A DNA stretch of 64,000 bases from Alphaproteobacteria bacterium (GTDB lineage: Bacteria; Pseudomonadota; Alphaproteobacteria; Sphingomonadales; Sphingomonadaceae): the NCBI GenBank assembly GCA_019232625.1, contig JAFANP010000034.1:1-64000 (forward strand). Reading direction: 5' to 3'. Numbering within the stretch: the stretch's first letter is position 1; every line of letters starts with the position of its first letter. This document shows positions 1 through 9,373 of this stretch, piece by piece. The position numbers and the translations under genes were made by a program. The notes under the pieces were generated by a model. That model saw only the letters and a list, made by a program, of their open reading frames with translations, was not told the origin of the DNA and did no database searches.

Positions 1-110
1 GCTGAGCGAAGTCGAAGCGGCGTCTCGAAGGACGGTCCTTCGATACGGTCCCCTTCGACGCCGCCTGCGGCGTCGCTCAGGACAGGCCTCGCCAAGCTCA
101 GTCCCTACTC
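1..110. repeat. Intergenic inverted repeat at the window edge
   Basis: The first bases carry CTGAGCGAAGTCGAAG. Its approximate inverse follows about 40-75 bases later as CTTCGAC ... GTCGCTCAGGAC, so the stretch can fold on itself. A related unit (CTGAGCTAGTCGAAGGCC) occurs at about 1141. I know this motif as a common intergenic repeat in sphingomonad genomes; its function is unknown. No gene is seen before the stop codon at 144, and the left end of the element may lie outside the window. Confidence 0.55.
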
Positions 111-143
111 AGGATGAGCGGGTCAACCTAAACCCAGCGTGCT

Positions 144-1124
144 CTAGGGAAGAAGGATCGTCGAGCCGGTCGTCGCCCGGCTTTCGAGCGCGCGGTGGGC
201 CTCGGCCGCCTGGAGCAGCGGGAAGGTGGCGCCGATCCGCACCTCGATCGTGCCGTTGGCGATCAGCTCGAAGACCCGCGCCGCCGACGCCCGCATCTCG
301 TCGACTCCGGCCGCATAGTCGCCCAGCGTCGGCCGGGTGACGAAGATCGAGCCCGCGGTGAGCAGGTCGATGGCGGTGAACGGCGGCACCGGCCCCGAGG
401 CGTTGCCGTAGGTGACGATGAGGCCGCGCCGCGCCACCGAGGCGAGCGAGGCGGACCAGCTCGCGGCGCCCACTCCGTCGAGGACGATCGGCACCCCCTT
501 GCCCTCGGTCAGGGCCCGCACTTCCGCGGCGAGCGCCTCCATCGGGCAGCACAGCGCGTGGTCGGCGCCGAGCTCGCGGGCGAGCGCGGCTTTCCGGCTG
601 TCGCCGGCATGGGCGATCACGGTGGCGCCGAGATGCTTCAGCCACGGCACGAGGAACGAGCCGACGCCGCCGGCCGCGGCATGGACCAGGACGGCCTCGC
701 CGGGCTGGATGCGGGCGCAGCGCTCGATCAGATATTCGGCCGTGCTTCCCTTCAGCATGGCGGCTGCGGCCTGCTCGAAGCCGATCGAATCGGGCAGCTT
801 CACGAGCCGGTCGGTCTCGATGGTCCGGTGGGTCGCATAGGATCCGAGCGGACCGGTGAAATAGCCGACCCGGTCCCCCGCCCGGAAGTCGGTGACCTCC
901 GCGCCAACCGCCTCGACCACGCCGGCGGCTTCGGAGCCGAGGCCGGAGGGGAGCGGCACCTTGTAGAGGCCGGAGCGATAATAGGTGTCGATGAAGTTCA
1001 GGCCCACCGCCTCGTGGCGCACCAGCGCCTCGCCCGGCCCGGGGCGGGGCACGTCGATCCGCTCCGCTTCGAGCACCTCGGGGCCGCCTGTGGTCCGCAG
1101 GATGTAGGAATAGGGGTCGGTCAT
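144..1124 (-). CDS. Quinone oxidoreductase, zinc-independent MDR family (NADPH)
   Basis: Protein of 326 residues, full length for the zeta-crystallin/QOR branch of the medium-chain dehydrogenase/reductase superfamily. An N-terminal GroES-like fold includes the quinone reductase segment around NFIDTYYRSG (43-52). The Rossmann fold carries AAAGGVG at 149-155, the family's NADPH-binding glycine motif. The catalytic and structural zinc cysteines of alcohol dehydrogenases are absent, which fits the zinc-independent group. The expected reaction is NADPH-dependent reduction of quinones or alpha,beta-unsaturated carbonyls in the cytoplasm; the true substrate cannot be read from sequence. The gene runs in the same direction as the upstream dienelactone hydrolase but is separated by about 100 bases containing a repeat relic, so it may have its own promoter. 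Confidence 0.93.
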   Translation of the reverse strand: MTDPYSYILRTTGGPEVLEAERIDVPRPGPGEALVRHEAVGLNFIDTYYRSGLYKVPLPSGLGSEAAGVVEAVGAEVTDFRAGDRVGYFTGPLGSYATHRTIETDRLVKLPDSIGFEQAAAAMLKGSTAEYLIERCARIQPGEAVLVHAAAGGVGSFLVPWLKHLGATVIAHAGDSRKAALARELGADHALCCPMEALAAEVRALTEGKGVPIVLDGVGAASWSASLASVARRGLIVTYGNASGPVPPFTAIDLLTAGSIFVTRPTLGDYAAGVDEMRASAARVFELIANGTIEVRIGATFPLLQAAEAHRALESRATTGSTILLP

Positions 1125-1133
1125 GGTCTCTCC

Positions 1134-1158
1134 GTTCGGCCTGAGCTAGTCGAAGGCC
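1134..1158. repeat. Short intergenic repeat unit (CTGAGC..GTCGAAG type)
   Basis: The spacer between the hydrolase and the oxidoreductase holds GTTCGG, then CTGAGCTAGTCGAAGGCC. This is the same motif family as the element at positions 1-110. It is a single copy with no partner arm nearby, so it looks like a relic or solo unit. No function is assigned. Confidence 0.5.
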
Positions 1159-1221
1159 CTTCCTTCACCTTTGTTCCGGACCCGGCGAGGAAGAGAGGGA
1201 GGCTTCGACCGGCCCGGCCGC

Positions 1222-1914
1222 TCAGGCGAGGTGCTCGGCGAAGAAGGCCTCGGTCCGGCTGTCGGCGAGCCGGGCGGCCTCCTCGCTCCGTCTCCGGCCC
1301 ATCTCGGCGGCAAAGCCGTGGTCCTCGCCCGGATAGTCGTGGAGGGTGACGCGGGGATGGTCGTCCAGCCCCGCGTGCATCGCCTGCCGCTGGTCCGGCG
1401 TGACGAAATGGTCGGCGCCGGCGATGTGGAGCATGAGCGGGCGGGCGATGGCGTTCTTCTCGCCCAAGAGGTCCGGAATGCCGACGGCATAATAGCCGAC
1501 GCTGGCGTCGACGTCGGTGCGGGCGGCGGTCATGTAGGCGAGCCGGCCGCCGAGGCAGTAGCCCACGACGCCGACCTTGCCGCCCTCGGGCAGGCTCGCC
1601 CTCGCCGCGCGGATCGTCGCTTCGATATCGCTTATGCCGCGGTCCTGGTCGAACCGGCCCATCAGCTCCAGCGCCCGCTTGAACTCCGCCTCGACGTCGG
1701 GGTCGAGCTCCACGTGCGGCTCCAGGCGCCAGAAGAGGTCGGGCGCGAAGGCGAGATAGCCTCTGGACGCCCAATGGTCGCACTTGCGGCGGATGCCGGC
1801 ATTGACGCCGAATATCTCCTGGATGACGACGATGGCGGCCTTGGGCGTCCCCTCGGGCTCGGCCACGTAGGCGTCGAACCCGCCCTCTCCCTCGAGCGTG
1901 TCGATTCGGCGCAT
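1222..1914 (-). CDS. Dienelactone hydrolase family protein
   Basis: An alpha/beta hydrolase of 230 residues, the usual length for the DLH family (carboxymethylenebutenolidase-like). The family's Cys-His-Asp triad is visible: the nucleophile C120 in GYCLGG, D168 in GADHF and H199 in GEDHGF. The glutamate that primes the cysteine in DLH is present as E33 (IQEIFG). Classical DLH opens dienelactone in chlorocatechol breakdown. No other aromatic catabolic genes lie nearby, so I read this as a general cytoplasmic esterase or lactonase. It is transcribed divergently from the DUF6489/mnmE operon, and the 65-base spacer contains an operator-like palindrome. Confidence 0.92.
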   Translation of the reverse strand: MRRIDTLEGEGGFDAYVAEPEGTPKAAIVVIQEIFGVNAGIRRKCDHWASRGYLAFAPDLFWRLEPHVELDPDVEAEFKRALELMGRFDQDRGISDIEATIRAARASLPEGGKVGVVGYCLGGRLAYMTAARTDVDASVGYYAVGIPDLLGEKNAIARPLMLHIAGADHFVTPDQRQAMHAGLDDHPRVTLHDYPGEDHGFAAEMGRRRSEEAARLADSRTEAFFAEHLA

Positions 1915-1938
1915 GCGGCTCCTCCTTGTCTGGCGGGG

Positions 1939-1956
1939 CCTCTATACACATAGAGG
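1939..1956. promoter_or_regulatory. Operator-like palindrome between divergent genes
   Basis: A perfect dyad with 7-bp arms, CCTCTAT and ATAGAGG around ACAC, sits in the 65-base region between the divergently transcribed DLH gene and the DUF6489/mnmE operon. It is one of the few A/T-containing patches in this GC-rich region. Position and symmetry suit a regulator binding site or overlapping promoters. I do not recognise the motif. Confidence 0.35.
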
Positions 1957-1979
1957 CGGCGAGCAACAGGAGCGAGGCC

Positions 1980-2216
1980 ATGAAGATCAGCGTCGACGTC
2001 GACTGCACGCCCGAAGAGGCCCGCCGCTTCCTCGGCCTTCCCGACCTGACGCCAGTCCACCAGGCCTATGTGGAGCGGATGACCAAGGCGGTGACGGACG
2101 GGGTGAGCCCGGAGAGCTTCGCCGAGCTTGCGCGAAGCTGGGGCCCGATGAGCGAGGCGGGGATGACGATGTGGAAGGCGATGCTGGAGGGGATGAGCGG
2201 CCGGCGTGACGGCTGA
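1980..2216 (+). CDS. DUF6489 family small protein
   Basis: A 78-residue, soluble, acidic protein matching the small alphaproteobacterial DUF6489 family, usually found next to mnmE as here. I chose the ATG at 1980 because ACAGGAGCGAGG precedes it as a good ribosome binding site; an in-frame start at 1926 would overlap the palindrome and add an uncharacteristic N-terminus. The last 11 bases overlap the GTG start of mnmE, implying translational coupling. It has no membrane segment or signal peptide. Function is unknown; context only suggests co-regulation with tRNA modification and chromosome partition genes. Confidence 0.8.
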   Translation: MKISVDVDCTPEEARRFLGLPDLTPVHQAYVERMTKAVTDGVSPESFAELARSWGPMSEAGMTMWKAMLEGMSGRRDG

Positions 2217-3489
2217 CACCATCTACGCTTTGTCCTCGGGCAGCCCGCCGGCGGCGATCGCGATCGTGCGGATCAGCGGCCCGGGCGCCGACGGAGCGCT
2301 CGGCCGGCTCGTCGGGACGCTGCCGCCGCCGCGCGCGGCGCGGCTCTGCGACGTCGGGACGGTGGACGGACGCGAGCGGATCGACCGAGCGCTCGTCCTG
2401 CGATTCCCGGGCCCGGCCAGCGCGACCGGGGAAGACGTCGCCGAGCTCCACCTCCATGGCGGGCGCGCGGTGGTCGCGGCGGTGCTTGCCGAGCTCTCCC
2501 GGCTCGAGGGGGTGCGGGCGGCGGAGCCGGGCGAGTTCACCCGCCGGGCGTTCGACAACGGCCGGATCGACCTCAGCGAGGCGGAGGGGCTTGCCGACCT
2601 GCTCGCCGCCGAGACCCAGTCGCAGCGCCGGGCGGCGCTCGCCCTCGCCGGGGGTGCGCTCAGCCGCCGCGTCGCCGCCTGGCAGGCGCGGGTGGTGCAG
2701 CTCGCGGCCGCGCTGGAGGCGGTGATCGACTTTTCCGACGAGGGCGAGGTCGGCGAGCAGGTGCCGGCGGAATGGGCGGCGGAAGTCGGCGCGCTGGCGG
2801 AGGACATGACGGAGATGCTGGAACGCCCGCCCGCCGAGCGGCTGAAGGAGGGCGCGCGGATCGTCGTCGCAGGCCCACCAAACGCCGGTAAGTCCAGCCT
2901 TCTCAATTATTTAGCGGGAAGGGAGGCGGCCATCACCTCGCCGACCCCCGGTACGACCCGGGACCTCGTCGAGGCGCCGATCTCGCTCGGCGGGGTGCCG
3001 TTGCTGCTGATCGACACGGCCGGCCTTCGCGAGAGCGCGGACAGCATCGAGGGGATCGGCGTGGAGCGGGCGCGCCGCTCGCTGGCAGACGCGGACGTCG
3101 TGCTGTGGCTCGGCGCCGCCGGCGACTGCCCCGAGCGCGATCGCGCGATCCTCGTCCAGTCGAAGGCCGACGTCGCGCCGCCGGACGTGGAGGCCGACCT
3201 TCGAGTTTCCTCGCACACGGGAGAGGGGATGGACGCGCTCGCCGCCGCCCTCGTCGCCCGGGCGAAGGCGTGCCTGCCGCGGGAGGGGGACGTGGCGCTC
3301 AACGCCCGCCAGCGGAGCGCCGTCGCCCAGGCCGTCTCGGGCCTGGAGGAGGCGCTGGGCTCCGAGGACGTCCTGATCGCCGCCGAGGGGCTGAGGACGG
3401 CGCGCGACGCGCTCGACAGGATTACGGGGCGGCGCGGGGTCGAGGACATGCTTGATGCGCTGTTCGGGCAATTCTGCGTCGGAAAGTGA
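2206..3489 (+). CDS. mnmE: tRNA-5-carboxymethylaminomethyl-2-thiouridine(34) synthesis GTPase MnmE
   Basis: A 427-residue G-domain protein that with MnmG makes the cmnm5 modification at U34 of certain tRNAs, using a formyl-folate one-carbon donor. The N-terminal folate-binding domain spans about 1-115. The inserted G domain has a P-loop GPPNAGKS (223-230) and DTAGL (270-274), and the protein ends in FCVGK with the family's C-terminal cysteine. The usual G4 motif NKxD appears as SKAD, an oddity. The start is GTG inside the end of the DUF6489 gene. A parS site and mnmG follow after 39 bases. Confidence 0.97.
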   Translation: MTADTIYALSSGSPPAAIAIVRISGPGADGALGRLVGTLPPPRAARLCDVGTVDGRERIDRALVLRFPGPASATGEDVAELHLHGGRAVVAAVLAELSRLEGVRAAEPGEFTRRAFDNGRIDLSEAEGLADLLAAETQSQRRAALALAGGALSRRVAAWQARVVQLAAALEAVIDFSDEGEVGEQVPAEWAAEVGALAEDMTEMLERPPAERLKEGARIVVAGPPNAGKSSLLNYLAGREAAITSPTPGTTRDLVEAPISLGGVPLLLIDTAGLRESADSIEGIGVERARRSLADADVVLWLGAAGDCPERDRAILVQSKADVAPPDVEADLRVSSHTGEGMDALAAALVARAKACLPREGDVALNARQRSAVAQAVSGLEEALGSEDVLIAAEGLRTARDALDRITGRRGVEDMLDALFGQFCVGK

Positions 3490-3497
3490 GCCTTCAA

Positions 3498-3513
3498 TGT
3501 TTCACGTGGAACA
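3498..3513. promoter_or_regulatory. parS centromere site 1 (ParB binding)
   Basis: TGTTTCACGTGGAACA matches the bacterial parS consensus TGTTNCACGTGNAACA at every fixed base. It lies in the 39-base gap between mnmE and mnmG, about 3.3 kb upstream of parB. ParB-CTP loads at such sites and spreads to form the partition complex. A second, fully palindromic copy occurs at 5411. Confidence 0.9.
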
Positions 3514-3528
3514 TGTAGGCACCCGGCG

Positions 3529-5379
3529 ATGAAGAGGAGCTTCGACGTCGTCGTCATCGGCGGAGGCCATGCCGGCTGCGAGGCCGCGGCCGCCGCCGCG
3601 CGCCTCGGCGCCTCCGTGGGTCTCGTCACCTTTTCGCGTGGCCAGGTCGGCGCGATGTCTTGCAACCCCGCCATCGGCGGTCTCGGCAAGGGCCATCTCG
3701 TCCGCGAGGTGGACGCAATGGACGGGATTATCGGCCGGGCCGCGGACCAGGCCGGAATCCACTACAGGATGCTGAACGCGAGCAAGGGCGCCGCCGTGCG
3801 CGGCCCCCGCGTCCAGGCGGACCGGCGGCTGTTCCGCGCGGCCGTTCAGCATATCGTCTTCGGCCAAGGGGGGTTGAGCCTCGTCGAGGACGAGGCGGAG
3901 GCGCTGGAGCTCGGGGGGCGCCGGGTCGAGGGCGTCCGGATGAAGGACGGCGAGACGATCGGCGCGGGGGCCGTGGTGCTCGCCACCGGGACCTTCCTGG
4001 GCGGAAAGCTCCATTTCGGGATGAGCAGCCGCGCCGGCGGACGGGTGGGCGAGAAGGCGGCGACGGCGCTCGCGGCCCAGCTGCGCGGGCTCGGCCTGCC
4101 GCTGGCGCGGCTCAAGACGGGGACCCCGCCGCGGCTCGACGGGCGGACCATCGACTGGGCGTCGCTCGAGCGCCAAGAATCGGATTCCGGCACCTGGACC
4201 ATGTCGCCGCTCGGCGGGGGCCGGACGGCGCCGCAGCTCTTCTGCGCCATCACCCGCACCAACCTCGCGACCCACGACATCATCCGCGCCAACCTCGAAA
4301 GGTCGCCGCTCTACGCGGGGGCGATCAGCGGCGTGGGGCCGCGCTACTGCCCGTCGATCGAGGACAAGATCCATCGCTTCGCCGACCGCGACGGCCACCA
4401 GGTCTTCCTTGAGCCGGAGGGGCTGGACGATCCCAGCGTCTATCCCAACGGCATATCCACCTCGCTGCCCGCGGACGTGCAGGCGGCGATGATCCGCTCC
4501 ATGGCCGGCCTGGAGCGCGCCGAGATCCTTCAGCCGGGCTATGCGGTCGAATATGACCATGTCGACCCACGAATCCTCGGCCCGACGCTCGAGGTTCGCG
4601 ACGTTGGCGGCCTCTACCTCGCGGGCCAGATAAACGGAACGACCGGCTACGAGGAGGCGGCGGCCCAGGGGCTGGTGGCGGGGCTCAACGCCGCCGCGGC
4701 CGTGGCGGCGCGCGCGCCGATCCTCTTCGACCGCGGCGAAAGCTATATCGGCGTGATGGTCGACGACCTCATTCTCCACGGGGTCACGGAGCCCTATCGG
4801 ATGCTCACCTCGCGCGCCGAGTTCCGCCTCAGGCTGCGCGCCGACAATGCGGAGGCGCGGCTGACGCCCAAGGCGCTCGCGGCGGGTTGCGTCGGGGAGG
4901 CGCGCAGGCGCCACTTCGCCGCCCGCATAGCGGAGCGCGAGCGCCTCGACTCGCGGCTCGCCGCCTCTTGGGCGCCCGCCGCCCTGCGCGGGGCGGGGAT
5001 CGAGGTGGCCGACGACGGCGTGGCCCGGCGCCTGTCGGAGTGGCTGCGTTTCCCGGCGGTGGACACCGACGCCCTGCTCCGCCTCGATCCGGCGATCGGC
5101 GCCTGTCCCCGGGCCCTGCTCGAGGAGGCGGTCGAGGATTGCCGCTACGCGCCCTACGTCGCGCGCCAGCAGGCCGAGCTCAGCCGCTTGCGGGCCGACG
5201 AGGCCGTCCGCCTTCCGGATTCGATCCGGTACGAGTCGATCGCGGGGCTTTCGAACGAGATGGTGGAGCGGCTCTCGGCGGCGCGGCCTTCGACCCTGGG
5301 AGCGGCCGGGCGAGTGCCCGGCGTGACTCCGGCGGCCCTTGCGGCGATCCTGGTCCACGCCCGGCGGCGTGCCGCCTGA
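3529..5379 (+). CDS. mnmG: tRNA uridine-5-carboxymethylaminomethyl(34) synthesis enzyme MnmG
   Basis: A 616-residue FAD protein, partner of MnmE in U34 modification. The N-terminal dinucleotide-binding motif is [10 protein letters not shown] (11-20). The family segment with CPSIEDK follows, and a second conserved block reads [19 protein letters not shown]. The C-terminal helical domain, the MnmE/tRNA-binding part, is complete. Length is typical (about 620). Its stop TGA overlaps the ATG of rsmG by one base (TGATG). It is preceded by parS site 1. Confidence 0.97.
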   Translation: MKRSFDVVVIGGGHAGCEAAAAAARLGASVGLVTFSRGQVGAMSCNPAIGGLGKGHLVREVDAMDGIIGRAADQAGIHYRMLNASKGAAVRGPRVQADRRLFRAAVQHIVFGQGGLSLVEDEAEALELGGRRVEGVRMKDGETIGAGAVVLATGTFLGGKLHFGMSSRAGGRVGEKAATALAAQLRGLGLPLARLKTGTPPRLDGRTIDWASLERQESDSGTWTMSPLGGGRTAPQLFCAITRTNLATHDIIRANLERSPLYAGAISGVGPRYCPSIEDKIHRFADRDGHQVFLEPEGLDDPSVYPNGISTSLPADVQAAMIRSMAGLERAEILQPGYAVEYDHVDPRILGPTLEVRDVGGLYLAGQINGTTGYEEAAAQGLVAGLNAAAAVAARAPILFDRGESYIGVMVDDLILHGVTEPYRMLTSRAEFRLRLRADNAEARLTPKALAAGCVGEARRRHFAARIAERERLDSRLAASWAPAALRGAGIEVADDGVARRLSEWLRFPAVDTDALLRLDPAIGACPRALLEEAVEDCRYAPYVARQQAELSRLRADEAVRLPDSIRYESIAGLSNEMVERLSAARPSTLGAAGRVPGVTPAALAAILVHARRRAA

Positions 5380-6011
5380 TGGACGAGGCGGAAGCGCGGC
5401 GGAGGCTCGATGTTTCACGTGAAACACTTGAGCGGCTCGACGCCTTCGTGGCCCTCCTGCGCGAGGAGAATGAACGGCAGAACCTCGTGTCCAAGGCCTC
5501 CCTCGACCACCTGTGGGAGAGGCACATCCTCGATTCCGCTCAGCTTGTGAGATGGGCGCCCGACGGCGCGCGGACCTGGATCGACCTCGGCACGGGCGCC
5601 GGCTTCCCGGGATTGGTCGTGGCGCTCCTCTTCGACGGAGAGACGACGTTGGTGGAGGCCCGCAGGCTGAGGACCGACTTCCTTCGTCGGGCCGCCGAGC
5701 TGCTCGGCATCCCGGAGAAGGTGACGATCCTCGGGGCGAAGGTCGAGACGGTCCCGGCGCGGCCGTTCGACGTGATCAGCGCCAGGGCCTTCGCCCCGCT
5801 ACAACGCCTGATGGAACTCGGCAGCCGCTTCTCCACGGAAGAGACGGAGTGGATCCTCCCCAAGGGCCGCAACGCCAAGTCGGAACTGGAAGCGGCGCGC
5901 GCTTCGTGGCAGGGTGAGCTTCGTATCGAACCGAGCCTCACCGACGATGAAGCCGGGATCATCGTCGGACGCGGGGTCCGCCGAAAAGCGAAGGGAAAGC
6001 GCGCCCGATGA
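5379..6011 (+). CDS. rsmG: 16S rRNA (guanine(527)-N(7))-methyltransferase RsmG
   Basis: A 210-residue SAM-dependent methyltransferase that makes m7G527 in 16S rRNA. The SAM-binding motif I is IDLGTGAGFPGL at about residues 66-77, and NERQNLVSK near the N-terminus is typical of GidB/RsmG. I set the start at the ATG that overlaps the mnmG stop by one base. The early coding sequence for VSRET is itself a parS site (5411-5426), so these codons are under two constraints. The stop overlaps the ATG of parA by four bases. Confidence 0.95.
   Translation: MDEAEARRRLDVSRETLERLDAFVALLREENERQNLVSKASLDHLWERHILDSAQLVRWAPDGARTWIDLGTGAGFPGLVVALLFDGETTLVEARRLRTDFLRRAAELLGIPEKVTILGAKVETVPARPFDVISARAFAPLQRLMELGSRFSTEETEWILPKGRNAKSELEAARASWQGELRIEPSLTDDEAGIIVGRGVRRKAKGKRAR
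5411..5426. promoter_or_regulatory. parS centromere site 2 inside rsmG (perfect palindrome)
   Basis: TGTTTCACGTGAAACA is the ideal 16-bp parS palindrome. It lies inside the rsmG reading frame near its 5' end and encodes part of DVSRET. Placement of parS within gidB/rsmG just upstream of parAB is a recurrent bacterial arrangement and supports an origin-proximal location. Confidence 0.95.
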
Positions 6012-6786
6012 TCCGCATAGCCGTGGCCAACCAGAAGGGCGGCGTGGGCAAGACGACGACGGCGATCAACCTCGCGACCGGGCTTGCCGCGACCGGCTGG
6101 AAGGTGCTGCTGGTCGATCTCGACCCACAGGGCAACGCCTCGACCGGGCTCGGCATCGGCCACGCCCAGCGCGACCGCTCCAGCTACGACGTGCTGACCG
6201 GCGGCTGCCCGCTCGAGGAAGCCGTGGTGCCGACCCGGGTGCCGCGGCTCGACCTGGTGCCGGCGACGGTCGACCTCTCCGGCGCCGAGATCGAGCTGGT
6301 CGAGCTCGGGGAGCGGACCCATCGCCTCGACCTCGCGCTCGCGGCGGCGCCTTCGGGGCGGTGGGACATCTGCCTGATCGACTGCCCGCCCTCGCTCGGC
6401 CTCCTCACCATCAACGCGCTGGTCGCGGCCCAGTCGATCCTCGTCCCGTTGCAGACGGAATTCTTCGCCCTGGAAGGGTTGAGCCAGCTCCTCCAGACGA
6501 TCGAGCGGATCCGCGCCCGCTTCAATCCGGAGCTGTCGATCCTGGGGGTCGCCCTCACCATGTTCGACCGCCGCAACAACCTCTCGGCGCAGGTGGCGGA
6601 CGACGTCCGGGCATGCCTCGGAAAGGTGGTGTTCGAGACGGTGATCCCGCGCAACGTGCGCCTGTCGGAGGCGCCCAGCCACGGCGTGCCGGCGCTGATC
6701 TACGATCATCGCTGCCCGGGCTCCGAGGCCTACATGGCCCTGGCCCGGGAGCTGATCGGGCGCCTGCCCAAGCCGGCGGCCGCGGC

Positions 6787-6790
<4 letters not shown>
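6008..6790 (+). CDS. parA: Chromosome partitioning ATPase ParA
   Basis: A 260-residue Walker-type ParA/Soj ATPase that drives origin segregation with ParB. The deviant Walker A motif KGGVGKTT is at residues 10-17, and the Walker B region includes LIDCPPSLG. There is no N-terminal DNA-binding extension, so it is of the chromosomal (type Ib-like) class rather than the long plasmid class. It overlaps rsmG at its start and parB at its end by four bases each (ATGA), so rsmG-parA-parB are translationally coupled. Confidence 0.97.
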
Positions 6791-7680
<890 letters not shown>

Positions 7681-7822
7681 AGTCCGTCCTGCTGGAACTG
7701 AAACGCTGATCCGTCATGCCGGACTTGATCCGGCATCCACCTTCTTCTCACCAGGCGACAAAGGAAGATGGACCCCGGATCAAGTCCGGGGTGACGATTC
7801 CAACTGAACAGGATCGACTCTA
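7681..7822. repeat. Composite palindromic intergenic repeat after parB
   Basis: Two strong palindromes lie in the convergent gap between parB and holA. The first has arms ATGCCGGA and TCCGGCAT (7716-7736); the second is CCCCGGATCAAGTCCGGGG (7773-7791). Both contain the core GGA(C)TTGATCC or its inverse. Outer flanks are loosely inverted (AGTCCGTCCTG at the left, CAGGATCGACT at the right), so the whole block may be one mobile palindromic unit. Similar elements are common between genes in alphaproteobacteria. In RNA both stems could stop transcription from either side. Confidence 0.65.
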
Positions 7823-7853
7823 GCCTGTTCGGCGGACGGCGCCGCCGCGCCGG

Positions 7854-8876
7854 TCAGCGCAGCCGGGCGGCCTGCCGGCAGATGGCGAACAATTCCTCGT
7901 CCACCGCCACGCGGCCGAGGCTGCCCGAAGCCTTCATCTGCCGCTCCGCCGCCAGCAGCCGCTCGACGCTCTTGGCGAGGAGCGGCGCCCGCCACCTCGC
8001 CAATTGCTGTGCGACTGCAGGCTTTTCCTTCCAGAACAAGGACTTGCCCTGTGACGCCATGACGGCGTCGACGCTGTTCCCCTGTTCCACCTGGGCGCGC
8101 AGCCGCGCCAGCAGGCTCATCCGCCGCAACACCGCCCGGACGAGCGGAACGCCCTCGACGCCCTCGCTGGCGAGGCGCACCAGCTCCGCCTGCAAGGCGG
8201 CGACATGGCCCCCGCCGACGCTGTCGACGAGCCGGCTGAGGTCGCCCTCCTCCGCCGCGGCGCCCACGGCGTCGATCGCCTCATGGTCGAGCGGGCGGGG
8301 GCGGTCCGGGGCGGCGTCGAGATACAGGGCCAGCTTCGCCAGCTCCTGCTCCAGCACCGCGCGATTGCCGGCGCAGCCCTCGGCGAGACGCCGCGCGACG
8401 TCGGAGCGCAGGACAAGCCCGGCGGCCCGGGCCAGGTCGACGGCGAGCCGCTCCGCCTCCTGTCCCTCGGGAGCGTAGCTTGCGAAGGCGAGCGCCGCGG
8501 GGGCGGCAAGCGCGAGCTTGAGGAGCTTGGACGCGGGCTTCAGCGCCCCGGCGACGAGGGCCACGGGATTGCCCGCCGCGCCGGCGCCGAGCAGGGCCTC
8601 CACCGCGGCCAGGCATTCGTCGCCGGCCGGCTCGACCAGCACGAAGCGGCGGCCGCCGAACAGGGATATCGCCGCCGCCTCGTCGGCGAGGCGAGCCGGA
8701 TCCGCCTTCAGCTCGGCGCCGCTCAGCTCGACCCGTTCCGCCTCCGCGCCGAGCGCCGCGCCGACCCGGCGCGCGAGGGCGCGCGATCCCGCGGCGTCCG
8801 GTCCGTGGAAGAGGAGGAAGCGATATTCGTCCGGCGCCTTCAGCGCCCGTTCGACCTGCGCCCGGTTGGCCTTCAC
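7854..8876 (-). CDS. holA: DNA polymerase III subunit delta
   Basis: A 340-residue clamp-loader delta subunit, which opens the beta clamp during loading. The N-terminal AAA-like region begins with RFLLFHGPD and, as expected for delta, lacks a working P-loop. The middle and C-terminal helical collar domains are present. Start is GTG, overlapping the lptE stop by four bases (GTGA). It is the last gene of the operon DUF3576-leuS-lptE-holA, and the lptE-holA order is a conserved alphaproteobacterial pairing. Confidence 0.92.
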   Translation of the reverse strand: MKANRAQVERALKAPDEYRFLLFHGPDAAGSRALARRVGAALGAEAERVELSGAELKADPARLADEAAAISLFGGRRFVLVEPAGDECLAAVEALLGAGAAGNPVALVAGALKPASKLLKLALAAPAALAFASYAPEGQEAERLAVDLARAAGLVLRSDVARRLAEGCAGNRAVLEQELAKLALYLDAAPDRPRPLDHEAIDAVGAAAEEGDLSRLVDSVGGGHVAALQAELVRLASEGVEGVPLVRAVLRRMSLLARLRAQVEQGNSVDAVMASQGKSLFWKEKPAVAQQLARWRAPLLAKSVERLLAAERQMKASGSLGRVAVDEELFAICRQAARLR

Positions 8877-9373
8877 CGCGCGCCGCCGGTCCGCGACGCA
8901 TAGAGCGCGACGCGGGTGACGATCTGGTCGGCCACCTCCTTGGAGAGCCGCTCGAGCGCCGTCTGCTCCGCGGCGACGGTGGCATATTCGGACGCCACCA
9001 CGTCGATGCCGACGTCCGAGCCGGCGGTGGCGTCGAGGACGACGGTGCCCTTGTCCGCTTCCACCAGCCGGTAGCGCGCCCGCAGCGTCCGCCGCTCGCG
9101 GGTGACGGCGTCGTCGGAACGGATGCCGAAGCCGGTGATGTCGTCGTCGAGCTGGATTTCGAGCCGGTAGCGCGCCGCCGTCCCCGTGCCGGCGGCGCCG
9201 AGCCTATCCTCGAGGGCGGTGCGCACCAGCCAGCCGGCGCGGCCCTGGATCGGCGCGATCGACACGGAGCGCAGGGTCTGAGCCACCGGTCCCGATCCGC
9301 CGCCCGAATAGAGGGGCTGAAGCCCGCAGGCGGTGAGGAGGAATGCCGCGAGGAGCGCGGCGCCCCGTCTCAT
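8873..9373 (-). CDS. lptE: LPS-assembly lipoprotein LptE
   Basis: A 166-residue outer-membrane lipoprotein. The signal peptide ends in a lipobox LTAC with the lipidated cysteine at residue 16. The remainder is the LptE beta-sandwich region, which plugs the LptD barrel during LPS export. The ATG at 9373 was chosen because it gives the lipobox and overlaps the leuS stop by four bases; a longer in-frame reading into leuS has no lipoprotein signal. LptD is not in the window. Confidence 0.9.
   Translation of the reverse strand: MRRGAALLAAFLLTACGLQPLYSGGGSGPVAQTLRSVSIAPIQGRAGWLVRTALEDRLGAAGTGTAARYRLEIQLDDDITGFGIRSDDAVTRERRTLRARYRLVEADKGTVVLDATAGSDVGIDVVASEYATVAAEQTALERLSKEVADQIVTRVALYASRTGGAR

Noticed and set aside
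3502-5427. 641-codon reading frame antisense to mnmG that begins MFHVKH
   Set aside because: The MFHVKH start merely reflects the parS palindrome read in reverse; the rest has no domain and mnmG on the plus strand is full length.
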